A stretch of 64,000 nt of DNA from VKMB-3413 sp041027365. Lineage in GTDB: Bacteria; Pseudomonadota; Alphaproteobacteria; Rhizobiales; Rhizobiaceae. The stretch spans positions 124,001 to 188,000 of the forward strand of contig NZ_JBFTEH010000005.1 in the NCBI RefSeq assembly GCF_041027365.1, given 5' to 3'. Below, piece by piece: positions 42,877 through 52,683 of this stretch (position 1 is its first letter; the number at the start of each line of letters is the position of its first letter). The translations under genes were made by a program, and so were the position numbers. The notes beneath the pieces were generated by a model. That model ran no database searches, had not been told where the DNA came from, and saw nothing but the letters and a program-made list of their open reading frames with translations.

Positions 42877-43482
42877 ATGAGCGAAGCATATCTGACCGGG
42901 CTCGCCGTCGGCTTCGGCCTGATCCTCGCGATCGGCGCCCAGAACGCCTTCGTCCTGCGCCAGGGTCTGCGCGGCGAGCACGTCCTCCTGATCTGCCTCG
43001 CCTGCTCGCTGTCGGACGCGGTGCTGATCGGCGCCGGCGTCGGCGGCTTCGGAGCGATCGTCGAGGAGGTCCCGGCGCTGGACCCGATCCTGCGCTACGG
43101 CGGCGCGGCGTTCCTCGTCTGGTACGGCCTGCGCAGCTTCCGCGCGGCGCTCGCCTCGGACGCGACGCTCGCCCCGGCGGACGCGGCGCCGCAGCACTGG
43201 CGCAGCGCCCTCGGTCTCTGCCTCGCCCTCACCTGGCTGAACCCGCATGTCTATCTCGACACGTTGATCCTGATCGGCACGATCTCAACGCGGTTTCCGC
43301 AGAACCCGGCCGCCTTCGCGCTCGGCGCGATGACGGCGTCCTTCCTGTTCTTCTTCTCGCTCGGCTACGGGGCCGCTCTGCTCCGGCCGCTGTTTGCCAG
43401 GCCTGCCTCCTGGCGCGTGCTGGAGACGGTGGTCGGCATCACCATGTGGACCATCGCCGCGAAGCTGGTCCTCGGCTTCTGA
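42877..43482 (+). CDS. LysE/ArgO-family amino acid exporter
   Basis: A 201-residue inner-membrane exporter with about six helices. Family marks are GLAVGFGLILAIGAQNAFVL, RQGLRGEHVLLICLACSLSD, the Gly-rich helix IGAGVGGFGAIV and LTWLNPHVYLDTLILIGTIS. ArgO and LysE members expel excess arginine or lysine; the QNAFVLRQGLRGEH stretch is closest to ArgO. No regulator of the ArgP type is adjacent. The gene is convergent with the DUF1491 gene. Confidence 0.9.
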   Translation: MSEAYLTGLAVGFGLILAIGAQNAFVLRQGLRGEHVLLICLACSLSDAVLIGAGVGGFGAIVEEVPALDPILRYGGAAFLVWYGLRSFRAALASDATLAPADAAPQHWRSALGLCLALTWLNPHVYLDTLILIGTISTRFPQNPAAFALGAMTASFLFFFSLGYGAALLRPLFARPASWRVLETVVGITMWTIAAKLVLGF

Positions 43483-43532
43483 GGGCCCGCCGACAGCTTC
43501 ACCGGATGCTCCCCCGGCGGGGCCGCCCTCGC

Positions 43533-43868
43533 CTATTCGTCCTCGACGATATCCAGGAAGTCCTCCGGGCGCTCCGTCTCGATCTCGACCACCCAGAAAT
43601 CCGGGTCGAAGCGGGCTTCGCGCGCGAAGCGGGCATCCAGCGCGGCGTCGTCGCTCGCGGCCTCGCGCATGAACTGCCGGCCGCCGACGTCTTCCGACAG
43701 GCTCTGCACGGCGGGACCGAAGAGCTGGACGGCGCCGCCGCGCCCCCGGGCGACGACGAAGATGGCTCCGGCCGCCTCCGCCCCGCGCCGCACCACGGCG
43801 GCGAAGTCGCCGGCGGCAAACAGCCGGCGCAGGAGCTGTGCGACGAAGAGCTCGCTGGTGATCCGCAT
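43533..43868 (-). CDS. DUF1491-family protein
   Basis: A 111-residue soluble protein of the alphaproteobacterial DUF1491 family: MRITSELFVAQLLRRLFAAG, AVVRRGAEAAGAIFVVAR, and DPDFWVVEIETERPEDFLDI near the C-terminus. The internal Met (43868) is chosen because family members begin with MR(I/L)-type sequence. It lies immediately after the convergent LysE-like gene and before the peptidoglycan-binding gene in many relatives, as here. The function is unknown. Confidence 0.88.
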   Translation of the reverse strand: MRITSELFVAQLLRRLFAAGDFAAVVRRGAEAAGAIFVVARGRGGAVQLFGPAVQSLSEDVGGRQFMREAASDDAALDARFAREARFDPDFWVVEIETERPEDFLDIVEDE

Positions 43869-43966
43869 GCCGCGCCATCCTGGTGTGAGCGTTTGCGAGG
43901 CGAACATAAGACGCGCCGCCCGCTTGTCCCGCGGATCGCGCGAGGGGCCAGAGACGGGCGCTCCCG

Positions 43967-44638
43967 CTACTTCACGATCCCGACCTTGGCGAGATGCTCC
44001 AGGAAGGCGGCGTCGGGCTTCCCCGTCACCTTCATCCCCTCGAGCGCCTGGAAGGTGCGGATCGCCTCCCGGGTCTTCTCGCCGGCAATGCCGTCGGCGT
44101 CGAGATGGGCGACCTGAGCCGTGGTCAGCGCGGTCTGGATGCGCTTGACCAGCTCGTCATGGCTGAGCGAGGCGAAGCGCGCCTCGACCTTTGCCGGGGC
44201 GCGGGACGGGCGTGCCGCGGGAGTCGGACGGTCCTGCGGCACGATGGTGCCGCCCCCATCCATGCGTTCGCCGATGGACGCGGTCTCGCTCGGATCCGGC
44301 CGCATGTCGGGAGCCGGCGGCAGAGCGACCGGCGCGCGCCGGGCCGGCGCCAGCGACGCCGACCGGACAGGGCGCTCAGAAGCGCCAGCGAGGGTTTGGC
44401 GCGTCGCGAGCATCGGGTTCGGATGACGCGCATGCTGGCCGTAGAGCCCGTTGGCCGCAACGCTGACGAACAGGATCGTGAAGCCGCCGAGCCCGGCCGA
44501 CAGGGCCGGCCGGCGCGCGACGACGCCGCCGGTCGCCTTCGCGCCGCGGCCGCAAAGGCCGATAGCTCGCCGGGCGAGGCTAGGCTGAGCGGCGCGTTTC
44601 GCGGGCTTGCGGGGAGTGGGTCGTTTTTGTGCGGGCAT
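43967..44638 (-). CDS. Membrane-anchored peptidoglycan-binding-domain protein
   Basis: A 223-residue protein: a basic N-terminus, one hydrophobic segment (ALSAGLGGFTILFVSVAANG), a Pro/Ala-rich periplasmic spacer, and a C-terminal peptidoglycan-binding-1 domain (ELVKRIQTALTTAQVAHLDA followed by DGIAGEKTREAIRTFQALEG). The start overlaps the upstream kinase gene by about 60 bases, long for a coupling, and no Shine-Dalgarno is clear, so a downstream start is possible. Coupling to the kinase suggests an envelope-linked signalling or anchoring role. Confidence 0.82.
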   Translation of the reverse strand: MPAQKRPTPRKPAKRAAQPSLARRAIGLCGRGAKATGGVVARRPALSAGLGGFTILFVSVAANGLYGQHARHPNPMLATRQTLAGASERPVRSASLAPARRAPVALPPAPDMRPDPSETASIGERMDGGGTIVPQDRPTPAARPSRAPAKVEARFASLSHDELVKRIQTALTTAQVAHLDADGIAGEKTREAIRTFQALEGMKVTGKPDAAFLEHLAKVGIVK

Positions 44639-46403
44639 CACTGAGCGCTACGATGTTTTCCTGATTGCTGTTGGACGGGGCCGGAAGCGGACACCCGTCG
44701 CGGGGAAGGCGGACACTGACCATGGTGCCGACGCCGGGGTGGCTCGTCACCGCCATCGAGCCGCCATGCAGTTCGACGAGGCCCTTCACCAGCGAAAGGC
44801 CGAGGCCGGTGCCGGGATAGCGCCGCGCCGCGCCGGTCGAGACCTGCACGAAGGGGCGGCCGAGCCTTTCCAGATCGTGCGGCGAAATACCGATTCCGGT
44901 GTCGGAGACGCAGAGCTCGACGGCGTCGCCGTCGACCCGGCTTTCCAGCGTGACCACCCCCTCGTCGGTGAACTTCACGGCGTTGGAGAGAAGGTTGAGG
45001 AGCACCTGCTGGCAGGCGTGGCGGTCGGCGACGAGCTCGACGTCCTCGCAGCCGCCGCGCACGTCGATCCGGAGGCCCTTGCGACGCGCCTCCTCGCGCA
45101 TCAGGTCGCCGGCCTCCGCCATCGCCTCGGCAAGGACGAACGGCTCCGGATGCAGCTCGTAGCGCCCGGCCTCGATCTTGGACACGTCGAGGAGGGTGTT
45201 GACCACCTGCAGGAGGTGCTGGCCGGACTGCCGGATCAGGCCGACATATTCCTTCTGCTGGACGCTCTCGAAGCCGCCGAAGAACTCCTGGTCGAGAATG
45301 TCGGAAAAGCCGATGATGGCGTTGAGCGGGGTGCGCAACTCGTGGCTGACCGCCGCCAGGAACTGTGTCTTGGCCGCCGAGGCCTGATTGGCCGCCTGGA
45401 GCGCGGCCTCGAGCACCTCGGCTTCCCGCGTATCGGTCTCGGGGGCGGCGAGCCCGATCCAGATCTCCGGTACGACGGAGGCTTCGATGGGCGACAGCCC
45501 GATCGTCAGCATCGCCGGCAGCGGTGCTTGCCCCGGGCGGGTCAGCCGCGCCGGGATGCGCTGCGGCTCGGATCCGCGGCGAAGCCCGTCCAGCGCCTGC
45601 AGCACCGCGACACGGTCGGCAACGTGGATGAGGTCGCTGAGCGCCGCTCCGACGATCTCGCCCTCCGGACCGCCCAGCATCTCCCGCGCCGCCGCGGACG
45701 CGGCGCGCACGCGTCCCTCCGTCTCGAGCGTCAGGAGCGCCGCTCCGGTGAAGTCCGCCGCCGCGCACCCTCCGACGGCGGCCGCCTCCGGCGACGGAAC
45801 GGCCGCAGTCGCCGGCCGCTGGCCGCGCCGAACCAGCCGTGCGCCATAGGCGAGCGCCGCTCCGGCCAGAACGAGATGCGCCGTACCGAGATCCGGCGCA
45901 GCCGCGGTCGCCGCCAGCGGCACGACCGCCGCGAGAGCGGCCGAGACGGCGAGACCGGCGGCGAGCCTGCGGCGATGCGCCAGCAGCGCCTCCAGCGGCA
46001 GGACGAGGAACACCGGCAGGGCCAGTTGGAAAGCCGAGGCATTCGCGGCGATGCTCGCGCCGAGCGCGGCAAAGACCAGCGTCGCCCCCAGCCAGATCAT
46101 GACCTGCAGCGCGCCGGTAACGGCCAGGAGCGAGGCGGTGGCGATCGCCAGCGCCGCAACCACCATCGGCAGCGCCGCGACCAGGGCCCCCGCCTTCAGG
46201 ATCACGAGCGCCGGGGACGCCAGCGCGGCGATCAGCCCCAGCGACACGAGGACGCCGAGCGTCACCGCATGCCGGCGCCTCTCCGCCGGCTCGACGACGC
46301 GCGGCGAGACGAGATCATCGAGGCGTCTCAGCAGCGGACCGCCGGCGTCGGCCGATGCCGTCGCCCCGCCGCGCTTTCCCTCCAACACCTCGTTCATACG
46401 CAC
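44580..46403 (-). CDS. Membrane PAS-domain sensor histidine kinase
   Basis: A 607-residue kinase. Residues 45-190 contain about six hydrophobic segments (a membrane sensor region), 215-325 a PAS-like domain, then a HisKA domain with H354 in AVSHELRTPLNAIIGFSDIL, and HATPase with N-box LNLLSNAVKFTDEG, DTGIGISP and GTGLGLSLVKGL. The HisKA sequence is close to PleC/DivJ/PdhS-type alphaproteobacterial kinases controlling cell cycle, but membership is not certain. No response regulator is adjacent. The 3' end overlaps the peptidoglycan-binding gene. Confidence 0.9.
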   Translation of the reverse strand: MRMNEVLEGKRGGATASADAGGPLLRRLDDLVSPRVVEPAERRRHAVTLGVLVSLGLIAALASPALVILKAGALVAALPMVVAALAIATASLLAVTGALQVMIWLGATLVFAALGASIAANASAFQLALPVFLVLPLEALLAHRRRLAAGLAVSAALAAVVPLAATAAAPDLGTAHLVLAGAALAYGARLVRRGQRPATAAVPSPEAAAVGGCAAADFTGAALLTLETEGRVRAASAAAREMLGGPEGEIVGAALSDLIHVADRVAVLQALDGLRRGSEPQRIPARLTRPGQAPLPAMLTIGLSPIEASVVPEIWIGLAAPETDTREAEVLEAALQAANQASAAKTQFLAAVSHELRTPLNAIIGFSDILDQEFFGGFESVQQKEYVGLIRQSGQHLLQVVNTLLDVSKIEAGRYELHPEPFVLAEAMAEAGDLMREEARRKGLRIDVRGGCEDVELVADRHACQQVLLNLLSNAVKFTDEGVVTLESRVDGDAVELCVSDTGIGISPHDLERLGRPFVQVSTGAARRYPGTGLGLSLVKGLVELHGGSMAVTSHPGVGTMVSVRLPRDGCPLPAPSNSNQENIVALSDARTKTTHSPQARETRRSA

Positions 46404-46792
46404 CTTCGTTCGACCTCATTCGGCGGACGGCAGACCCGCTGCCGGTGATCCCGCCTGACCGTTCGAATGATGAATCGCGCGGTTTAAGGAAGCCATAAGC
46501 AAGCCGCACAGGCGGGCGATCGATGCCGCGGAAGCCCCACGAACCCGGCGTTCCGGGCTCGGGCGGATTGGCCTTATGGTTAACGTTTCGCGAGCCCCTA
46601 CGCGCTTGGCGGGTGCCGGCGCCGGGCCTCGCGACCGGCGGCAACGAATCGTTCGAATTTGAGATAAATTCGGCTCTCAGTTTCAACGCCGTCTTGCCGC
46701 GCGTCTGTCATGGTCGCTTCGAAGACGGCGCGGCGGGCTTCGGCGAACTCACGTGAGGCTCTCCCCGCCCCAAGGCTTTCAGGAGCGGACCC
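46404..46792. other. 389-base intergenic region between divergent genes
   Basis: No gene is seen between the kinase start (46403, minus) and the DUF5330 start (46793, plus). The region is comparatively A/T-rich near 46620-46700 and carries a weak CCCGG-CGTT-CCGGG palindrome near 46549. It should hold both promoters; no clear -35/-10 pair can be assigned. Confidence 0.4.
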
Positions 46793-47371
46793 ATGATACG
46801 GTTCATGATGAAATCGGCATTCTTCCTCGGCCTCGCCGCGATGGTCCTGCCGGGACATTCGGGCCAGGACGGCAAGGGCGACGGCGGCATCAACCTGTTC
46901 TCGACGCTCGCCGGCGCGCAGGCGGCGATCTCCGACATGTCGAACTTCTGCGGCCGGGCACCGGCAGCCTGCACCGCCGGCGGCGATCTCGTGCGCTTCG
47001 CCGGGCAGCGGGTCGAGGACGGCGTCACCCTCGCCTACAGCCTGGTCGACGCGCCGAGCGCGGCAAGCCGCCGTCAGCCGGCCACGACGGAAAAGTCGCA
47101 GCAGGCGGGTGCGGCGGAACCGCCGGCGCGCGACGCCGCCCTCGCGGCAGCGGGCAGGGTCCGGGCGGCGACGGAACGGCTCGCGGCCTCGGCGAGGCCG
47201 TCGGATCCCGACCCGACCGTCACCGGCACGATCGGCCGCAACCTCCTGATGGACATGCCGCATATGCCGGAGGATCACGCCCTTGCCGAGAGGCCGGTGC
47301 CGCCTGCAGCGGTGCCGCAGAAGCTCGCCTTCCGGCACCTGCCGATCCCGCAGCCGGCCCCGCGCGGCTGA
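46793..47371 (+). CDS. DUF5330-family protein
   Basis: A 192-residue secreted or membrane-tethered protein. The start has MIRFMMKSAFFLGLAAMVLP, a signal-anchor, then the conserved core GINLFSTLAGAQAAISDMSN with FCGRAPAACTAGGDLVRFAG (two Cys likely disulfide-linked). The C-terminal half is Pro/Ala-rich and poorly conserved. CAGGAG precedes the ATG. Similar genes beside sufE are usual in Hyphomicrobiales. The function is unknown. Confidence 0.85.
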   Translation: MIRFMMKSAFFLGLAAMVLPGHSGQDGKGDGGINLFSTLAGAQAAISDMSNFCGRAPAACTAGGDLVRFAGQRVEDGVTLAYSLVDAPSAASRRQPATTEKSQQAGAAEPPARDAALAAAGRVRAATERLAASARPSDPDPTVTGTIGRNLLMDMPHMPEDHALAERPVPPAAVPQKLAFRHLPIPQPAPRG

Positions 47372-47574
47372 AGCCAAGGACGAGCGGACGCGGCGGCAGG
47401 AATGGCCTGCCGCACCCTGACATCCGGGACGGTCTCCCCTATATCGGCGAGGCAGACGTGAGCGGCTGTCGTCCGGAAGCGGCGGGGCGGAAACGGCTCC
47501 CGCCGGCGCAGGACGCGAAGGCGGCGAGCGTCGGCGCTTCGGCAGACCCTCACCCCGACCCGAGCGGAGACAGG

Positions 47575-47997
47575 ATGCAGACCTTCGACGAGATCGAAGC
47601 CGATTTCGAACTTCTCGACGACTGGGAAGACCGCTACCGCTATCTCATCGAGCTCGGCCGCGCGCTGCCTCAGATGCCGGAGGGTGCGCTGAGCGACGAG
47701 AACAAGGTGCGCGGCTGCGTCAGCCAGGTCTGGCTGGTCAGCGAGAGCGATGCGGCGTCGCCGCCGCATCTGACCTTCCGGGGCGAATCCGATGCCCACA
47801 TCGTGCGCGGCCTCGTCGCGATCGCGCTGGCGCTGTTCTCCGGCAAGGCGGCGCCCGAGATCCTCGACATCGACGCCGAGGCGGCCTTCGCCAAGCTCGG
47901 CCTCCAGGACCACCTCACCCCGCAGCGCTCGAACGGCCTGCGCTCGATGGTGACGCGCATCAAGAACGATGCGCGGCAGGCGCTCGCCGCCGCCTGA
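47575..47997 (+). CDS. sufE: Cysteine desulfuration protein SufE
   Basis: A 140-residue sulfur-transfer protein that accepts persulfide from SufS for iron-sulfur cluster assembly. The active Cys is C48 in NKVRGCVSQVWL; other marks are WEDRYRYLIELGRALPQMPE and HIVRGLVAIALALFSGKAAP. ATG 47575 is used because the frame upstream overlaps DUF5330 and is not homologous. Here it stands apart from the suf operon, as in many rhizobia. Confidence 0.95.
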   Translation: MQTFDEIEADFELLDDWEDRYRYLIELGRALPQMPEGALSDENKVRGCVSQVWLVSESDAASPPHLTFRGESDAHIVRGLVAIALALFSGKAAPEILDIDAEAAFAKLGLQDHLTPQRSNGLRSMVTRIKNDARQALAAA

Positions 47998-48020
47998 GGC
48001 GGGCGCAGGCAGGACGAGCG

Positions 48021-48539
48021 TCAGTCCGGACGTGACCCGCCGCCGATCGTCGGCCGGGCGTCGGCGGCGCGCCAGCGCCGGATGCGCGGCTCAGCCCCGC
48101 TCGCCGCCTCGGCCGCGAAGCCGTAGTGCCGCGCCAGCATGCCGAGCCCGGCCTTGAGCATCAGCTTGGCCGATCGCGCCGGCCATTGCCGCTCGCGCTC
48201 CACCGTCTCCAGCCCCTTCAGAAAGCAGCAGACGTCGAGAAGCACGCCGGAGAGCTCCGGCCCGACCGCGTCGATTGCCGCGGACACACGCTGGCGGGCG
48301 TCGATCGCCGTGTCCGAGAGATCGCCGGTGCCGTTCCGCACCCCGCGCTGGCGCGGCGCCGCGTCCCAGCGCTGGCTGACCGACGGCGTCAGATTGCCTC
48401 TGGTGAAGTCGACGCGCAGCCGTTCGCCGGCCATCGCTTCGGCCTCGGCGAGGAACGCCTGGCCGTCCCGCCCGCGGCGCGTCGCCAGCCGCGTCAACGG
48501 CGATTCGTCGGGATCGAAGCCCGGACGGTCCGCCATCAC
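48021..48539 (-). CDS. DUF6456-family helix-rich protein
   Basis: A 172-residue protein typical of Hyphomicrobiales: PLTRLATRRGRDGQAFLAEA near the N-terminus and GPELSGVLLDVCCFLKGLET, ERERQWPARSAKLMLKAGLG in the C-terminal half. The pattern suggests a small DNA- or RNA-binding helical domain. Its start overlaps the stop of the DnaA-domain-IV-like gene by four bases, so the pair is co-translated. A regulatory role is suggested by that coupling but is not shown. Confidence 0.82.
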   Translation of the reverse strand: MMADRPGFDPDESPLTRLATRRGRDGQAFLAEAEAMAGERLRVDFTRGNLTPSVSQRWDAAPRQRGVRNGTGDLSDTAIDARQRVSAAIDAVGPELSGVLLDVCCFLKGLETVERERQWPARSAKLMLKAGLGMLARHYGFAAEAASGAEPRIRRWRAADARPTIGGGSRPD

Positions 48540-48997
48540 CCGATCTCCCCGCCGTTCGCCGGGGCGCCGGAAGGGCTTTCAGCAGCGAGGACGGTGCGCA
48601 CCGCATGGGCCAGCCGCTCCAGCCGATCCAGCATGGCGTCGAAATCTCGGTCGTCCCGGCGATCCTCGATCCGGCGCACCGCATGGGCGACGGTCGTGCG
48701 ATCGCGTCCAAACTCCCGCGCGGTGCGCGACAGCGAGATCTGGAACACGACATGGGCGAGATAGATCGCGACGTGACGGGCGTCGCAGACCGGCACGACG
48801 GCGCGGCTCGGACGCTCGATGTCGGCGACCGGAATATCGAGGAAGGCGCTGGCGATCTCGCGGGAGAGCCGGCAGGCCGCGGCTGCGGGAGGCGACGGCG
48901 AACCCATGTCGCCCGCGGCCTCGCCCGGCGACGCCAGCGCCATTCCCCTGAAATCGCAGCCCGGGATGCTGCGCCTTTCGATGAACTCCATCTGCAT
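48536..48997 (-). CDS. DnaA-domain-IV-like helix-turn-helix protein
   Basis: A 153-residue protein whose C-terminal part (about 72-117) copies the DNA-binding domain IV of DnaA: ARHVAIYLAHVVFQISLSRT, then REFGRDRTTVAHAVRRIED, with the DnaA signature GRDRTTVAHAVRRI at 97-110. The ATPase domain is absent, so it cannot initiate replication by itself. It could compete with or modulate DnaA at its boxes, or act as an ordinary repressor. The pair with DUF6456 recurs in rhizobia. Its start is ATG 48997 with a weak AAGG site. Confidence 0.88.
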   Translation of the reverse strand: MQMEFIERRSIPGCDFRGMALASPGEAAGDMGSPSPPAAAACRLSREIASAFLDIPVADIERPSRAVVPVCDARHVAIYLAHVVFQISLSRTAREFGRDRTTVAHAVRRIEDRRDDRDFDAMLDRLERLAHAVRTVLAAESPSGAPANGGEIG

Positions 48998-49209
48998 GAC
49001 GAGGACCTTTCCGGCATGAACGACCTCCCCGTCTTACCGACCTCGGCGCGATATGTGAATATTTTCCTATATCCCCGGTTTCTCGATAAGCCTATAATCC
49101 ACAACGATCCGTAGTGTCGGATTGGCAGATCGGACCGCACATTGCAAGGAATTTATCCCCGGAACGGCGCCGCTGCCGCAGGCTCTGCGTACAACATCCG
49201 GAGGGCCCG

Positions 49210-49725
49210 ATGCTTTGTCCACGAGATCTCGATCCGATCCGCGAAACGCTGGCCGGAGAGGCGCGCCGGCATGCGGAACGCCGACGCGCCGCCACCGCTG
49301 CGGCACTGTCGCGGCAGGAACTGTCGGCGCTGATGCTGCGCCTCGGCGCGGCCGGCCCGGATGTCGATGCGGCGGTCGAGGCGGACGATGCCGCGCGGCT
49401 TTCGGCGGAGCGCCTGCAGGCGCTTCGGATGCGGATGGATTCGGAGACGGCGCGGCTGGCTCGCCAGGCCCGCTCCCGCGATCCCCGCTACGACCTCAAC
49501 CGCCACATCGCCGTCTCCCGCCTCGCGCGCTGGCTCACAGGCGGCAGGCGCTGGAGCCAGGAACCGGCGGAAGCCGTGGTCCAGCCGGGCCGCGTCCTCA
49601 ACGACCGCTTTCGCCGAAACGGCAAGACGAAGGCGGGCGGCGTCAAAGAAAAGCCGGCCGAACGACGGGGAAGCGCTCGGGCGGAACACGCGGCAGAGAC
49701 GAATGTCGCATGGCCGCTTGCTTGA
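49210..49725 (+). CDS. Hypothetical soluble protein
   Basis: A 171-residue, Arg/Ala-rich helical protein (LDPIRETLAGEARRHAERRR; RLARQARSRDPRYDLNRHIA). GGAGGGCCCG before ATG 49210 favours this start over the upstream one at 49114. A TATAAT at 49095-49100 may belong to its promoter. No family is recognised; it precedes the binding-protein gene by 93 bases and may be unrelated to it. Confidence 0.6.
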   Translation: MLCPRDLDPIRETLAGEARRHAERRRAATAAALSRQELSALMLRLGAAGPDVDAAVEADDAARLSAERLQALRMRMDSETARLARQARSRDPRYDLNRHIAVSRLARWLTGGRRWSQEPAEAVVQPGRVLNDRFRRNGKTKAGGVKEKPAERRGSARAEHAAETNVAWPLA

Positions 49726-49818
49726 CAGTGACGCTCCCGCAGTTTCACATCCGCCCGTGATCGCGCCGCCGGACCGGGAGGGTTCCCGGCGGCTTCGACC
49801 CTCGGGAGGAGTTCCACC

Positions 49819-51042
49819 ATGCGTATGTTCAAAGCGCTGCTCGCCGCCACGGTGACCGCAGCCGCCCTCGTGCCCCTCGCCGCCCAGGCGCAGGACATTT
49901 CGGACGGCGTCGTCAAGATCGGCATCCTCAACGACCAGTCCGGCGTCTATGCCGACTTCGGCGGCAAGTGGTCGGTGGCGGCAGCCAAGATGGCGGCGGA
50001 GGACTTCGGCGGCACCGTGCTCGGCAAGCCGATCGTCATCATCGACGCCGACCACCAGAACAAGCCGGACGTCGCCTCGAACATCGCGCGCGAGTGGTAT
50101 GACACCCAGCAGGTCGACGCGATCATGGAGCTGACGACCTCCTCGGTGGCGCTCGCCGTCCAGGGGCTGTCGAAGGAGAAGAAGAAGATCGACATCGTCA
50201 CCGGCGCGGCGACGACGGATCTGACCGGCAAGCAGTGCAGCCCCTACGGCTTCCACTGGGCCTACGACACCCACGCCCTCGCGGTCGGCACCGGCGGCGC
50301 GCTGGTCAAGGCCGGCGGCGACACCTGGTTCTTCCTCACCGCCGACTACGCCTTCGGCTATTCGCTGGAGAACCAGACGGCGAACTTCGTCAAGGCGAAC
50401 GGCGGCAAGGTGCTCGGCGACGTCAAGCATCCGCTGTCGACCAACGACTTCTCCTCCTTCCTGCTGCAGGCGCAGTCCTCCGGCGCCAAGGTCATCGGCC
50501 TCGCCGACGCCGGCCTCGACACCGCCAACGCGATCAAGCAGGCCTCCGAATTCGGCATCGTCCAGGGCGGGCAGAAGCTCGCGGCGCTGCTCTTCACCCT
50601 CGCGGAGGTGCACGGGCTCGGCCTGCAGGCGGCGCAGGGCCTGAACCTCACGGAGGGCTGGTACTGGGACCAGGACGACGAGAACCGCGCCTTCGCCAAG
50701 CGCTTCATGGAAAAGACCGGGCGGATGCCCAACATGATCCAGACCGGCACCTATTCGGCGGTGCTGCAGTATCTGAAGGCGGTGAAGGCCGCCGGCACCG
50801 ACGCGACCGAGCCGGTCGCCAAGAAGCTGCACGAGATGCCGGTCGAGGATCTCTTCGCCAAGCACGGCAAGGTGCAGGCGAACGGGCGCATGGTCTACGA
50901 CATGTATCTGTTCCAGGTGAAGTCGCCGGACCAGTCGAAGGGGCCCTGGGACGCCTACAAGCAGGTCTCCACCGTGCCCGGCAACGAGGCCTATCTGTCG
51001 GTGAAGGATTCGGGCTGCGACGTCTCCAGCTTCCCGAAATAA
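49819..51042 (+). CDS. Branched-chain amino acid-type ABC transporter, substrate-binding protein
   Basis: A 407-residue periplasmic protein of the LivK/PBP-I fold. Signal peptide about 1-24 (LLAATVTAAALVPLAAQAQ); the mature N-terminus is VVKIGILNDQSGVYADFGGK, followed by GKPIVIIDADHQNKPDVASN and DTWFFLTADYAFGYSLE. The Ser/Thr-rich pocket (ELTTSSVALAVQGLS) fits carboxylate or aromatic ligands rather than proving leucine. The neighbouring PQQ dehydrogenase suggests a link to periplasmic oxidation products. It heads the operon with livGFHM. Confidence 0.88.
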   Translation: MRMFKALLAATVTAAALVPLAAQAQDISDGVVKIGILNDQSGVYADFGGKWSVAAAKMAAEDFGGTVLGKPIVIIDADHQNKPDVASNIAREWYDTQQVDAIMELTTSSVALAVQGLSKEKKKIDIVTGAATTDLTGKQCSPYGFHWAYDTHALAVGTGGALVKAGGDTWFFLTADYAFGYSLENQTANFVKANGGKVLGDVKHPLSTNDFSSFLLQAQSSGAKVIGLADAGLDTANAIKQASEFGIVQGGQKLAALLFTLAEVHGLGLQAAQGLNLTEGWYWDQDDENRAFAKRFMEKTGRMPNMIQTGTYSAVLQYLKAVKAAGTDATEPVAKKLHEMPVEDLFAKHGKVQANGRMVYDMYLFQVKSPDQSKGPWDAYKQVSTVPGNEAYLSVKDSGCDVSSFPK

Positions 51043-51200
51043 GTCGGGCGGCGGGCGCCGGCCGGGTCTCACGAGCCGCGCCGGCACCCCAACGCCACCT
51101 TCATTCTCCCGGCGCCCGCAGCGGCGCCCGGGCCCCTTCGACAGGCCGCATCCGTCGCAGGGACTTTGCGTGACGACGCCATGAGGAGCCTGGCCCTTCG

Positions 51201-51957
51201 ATGACATCCGCCGCGCCAGAGGCGATCCTGTCCGCCCGCGGGCTGACCAAGGAGTTCTTCGGCTTCAAGGCCGTCAATTCCGTCGATCTCGACATCACCG
51301 AACACACGATCCACGCGCTGATCGGACCGAACGGCGCCGGCAAGACGACCGTGTTCAACCTCCTGACCAAGTTCCTGACGCCGAGTTCCGGGACGATCAC
51401 CTTCCGCGGCCGCGACATCACCCGCGTCAAGCCGGCGGACGTCGCGCGCATGGGCCTGGTGCGCTCGTTCCAGATCTCGGCGGTCTTCCCGCACCTGACG
51501 GTGCTCGACAATGTCCGTGTCGCGCTGCAGCGCAAGGAGAGCCTCGCCACGCAGTTCTGGCGCTCCAACCGGCTGCTCGACCGGCTGAACGACGAAGCGC
51601 ACCGGCTGATCGACGCCGTCGGCCTTTCCGCCTATGCCGAGATCGAGGCGGCGGAGCTGCCCTATGGCCGCAAGCGCGCGCTGGAGATCGCGACGACGCT
51701 GGCGCTCGACCCGCCGGTGCTGCTCTTCGACGAGCCGATGGCCGGGATGGGCGTCGAGGACATCTCCCGCATCGCCGCGCTGATCAAGCGCATCGCCAAG
51801 GGCCGGACTGTGGTCATGGTCGAGCACAATCTCAACGTTGTCGCCGATCTCTGCGACCGGGTCACCGTGCTCGCCCGCGGCGAAATTCTCGCCGAGGGCG
51901 ACTACGACGCGGTCTCGAACGACCGGCGCGTGCGCGAGGCCTATATGGGGACCGAGG

Positions 51958-51965
<8 letters not shown>
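51201..51965 (+). CDS. livG: ABC transporter ATP-binding protein (LivG-type)
   Basis: A 254-residue ABC ATPase. Walker A GPNGAGKTT (42-50), LivG-specific insert and Q-loop VRSFQISAVFPHLTVLDNVR, signature-like ELPYGRKRALEIATTLALDP (the canonical LSGGQ is replaced by LPYGRKR, as is normal for LivG), Walker B VLLFDEPMAG and switch MVEHNLNVV. The stop overlaps the livF start. It powers the transport complex with LivF. Confidence 0.93.
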
Positions 51966-52677
<712 letters not shown>

Positions 52678-52683
52678 GCTGAC

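Noticed and set aside
49153..51207. A 684-codon minus-strand frame opposite the binding-protein gene
   Set aside because: The plus-strand protein has a signal peptide and the PBP-I fold pattern; the antisense frame has neither motif nor ribosome site.
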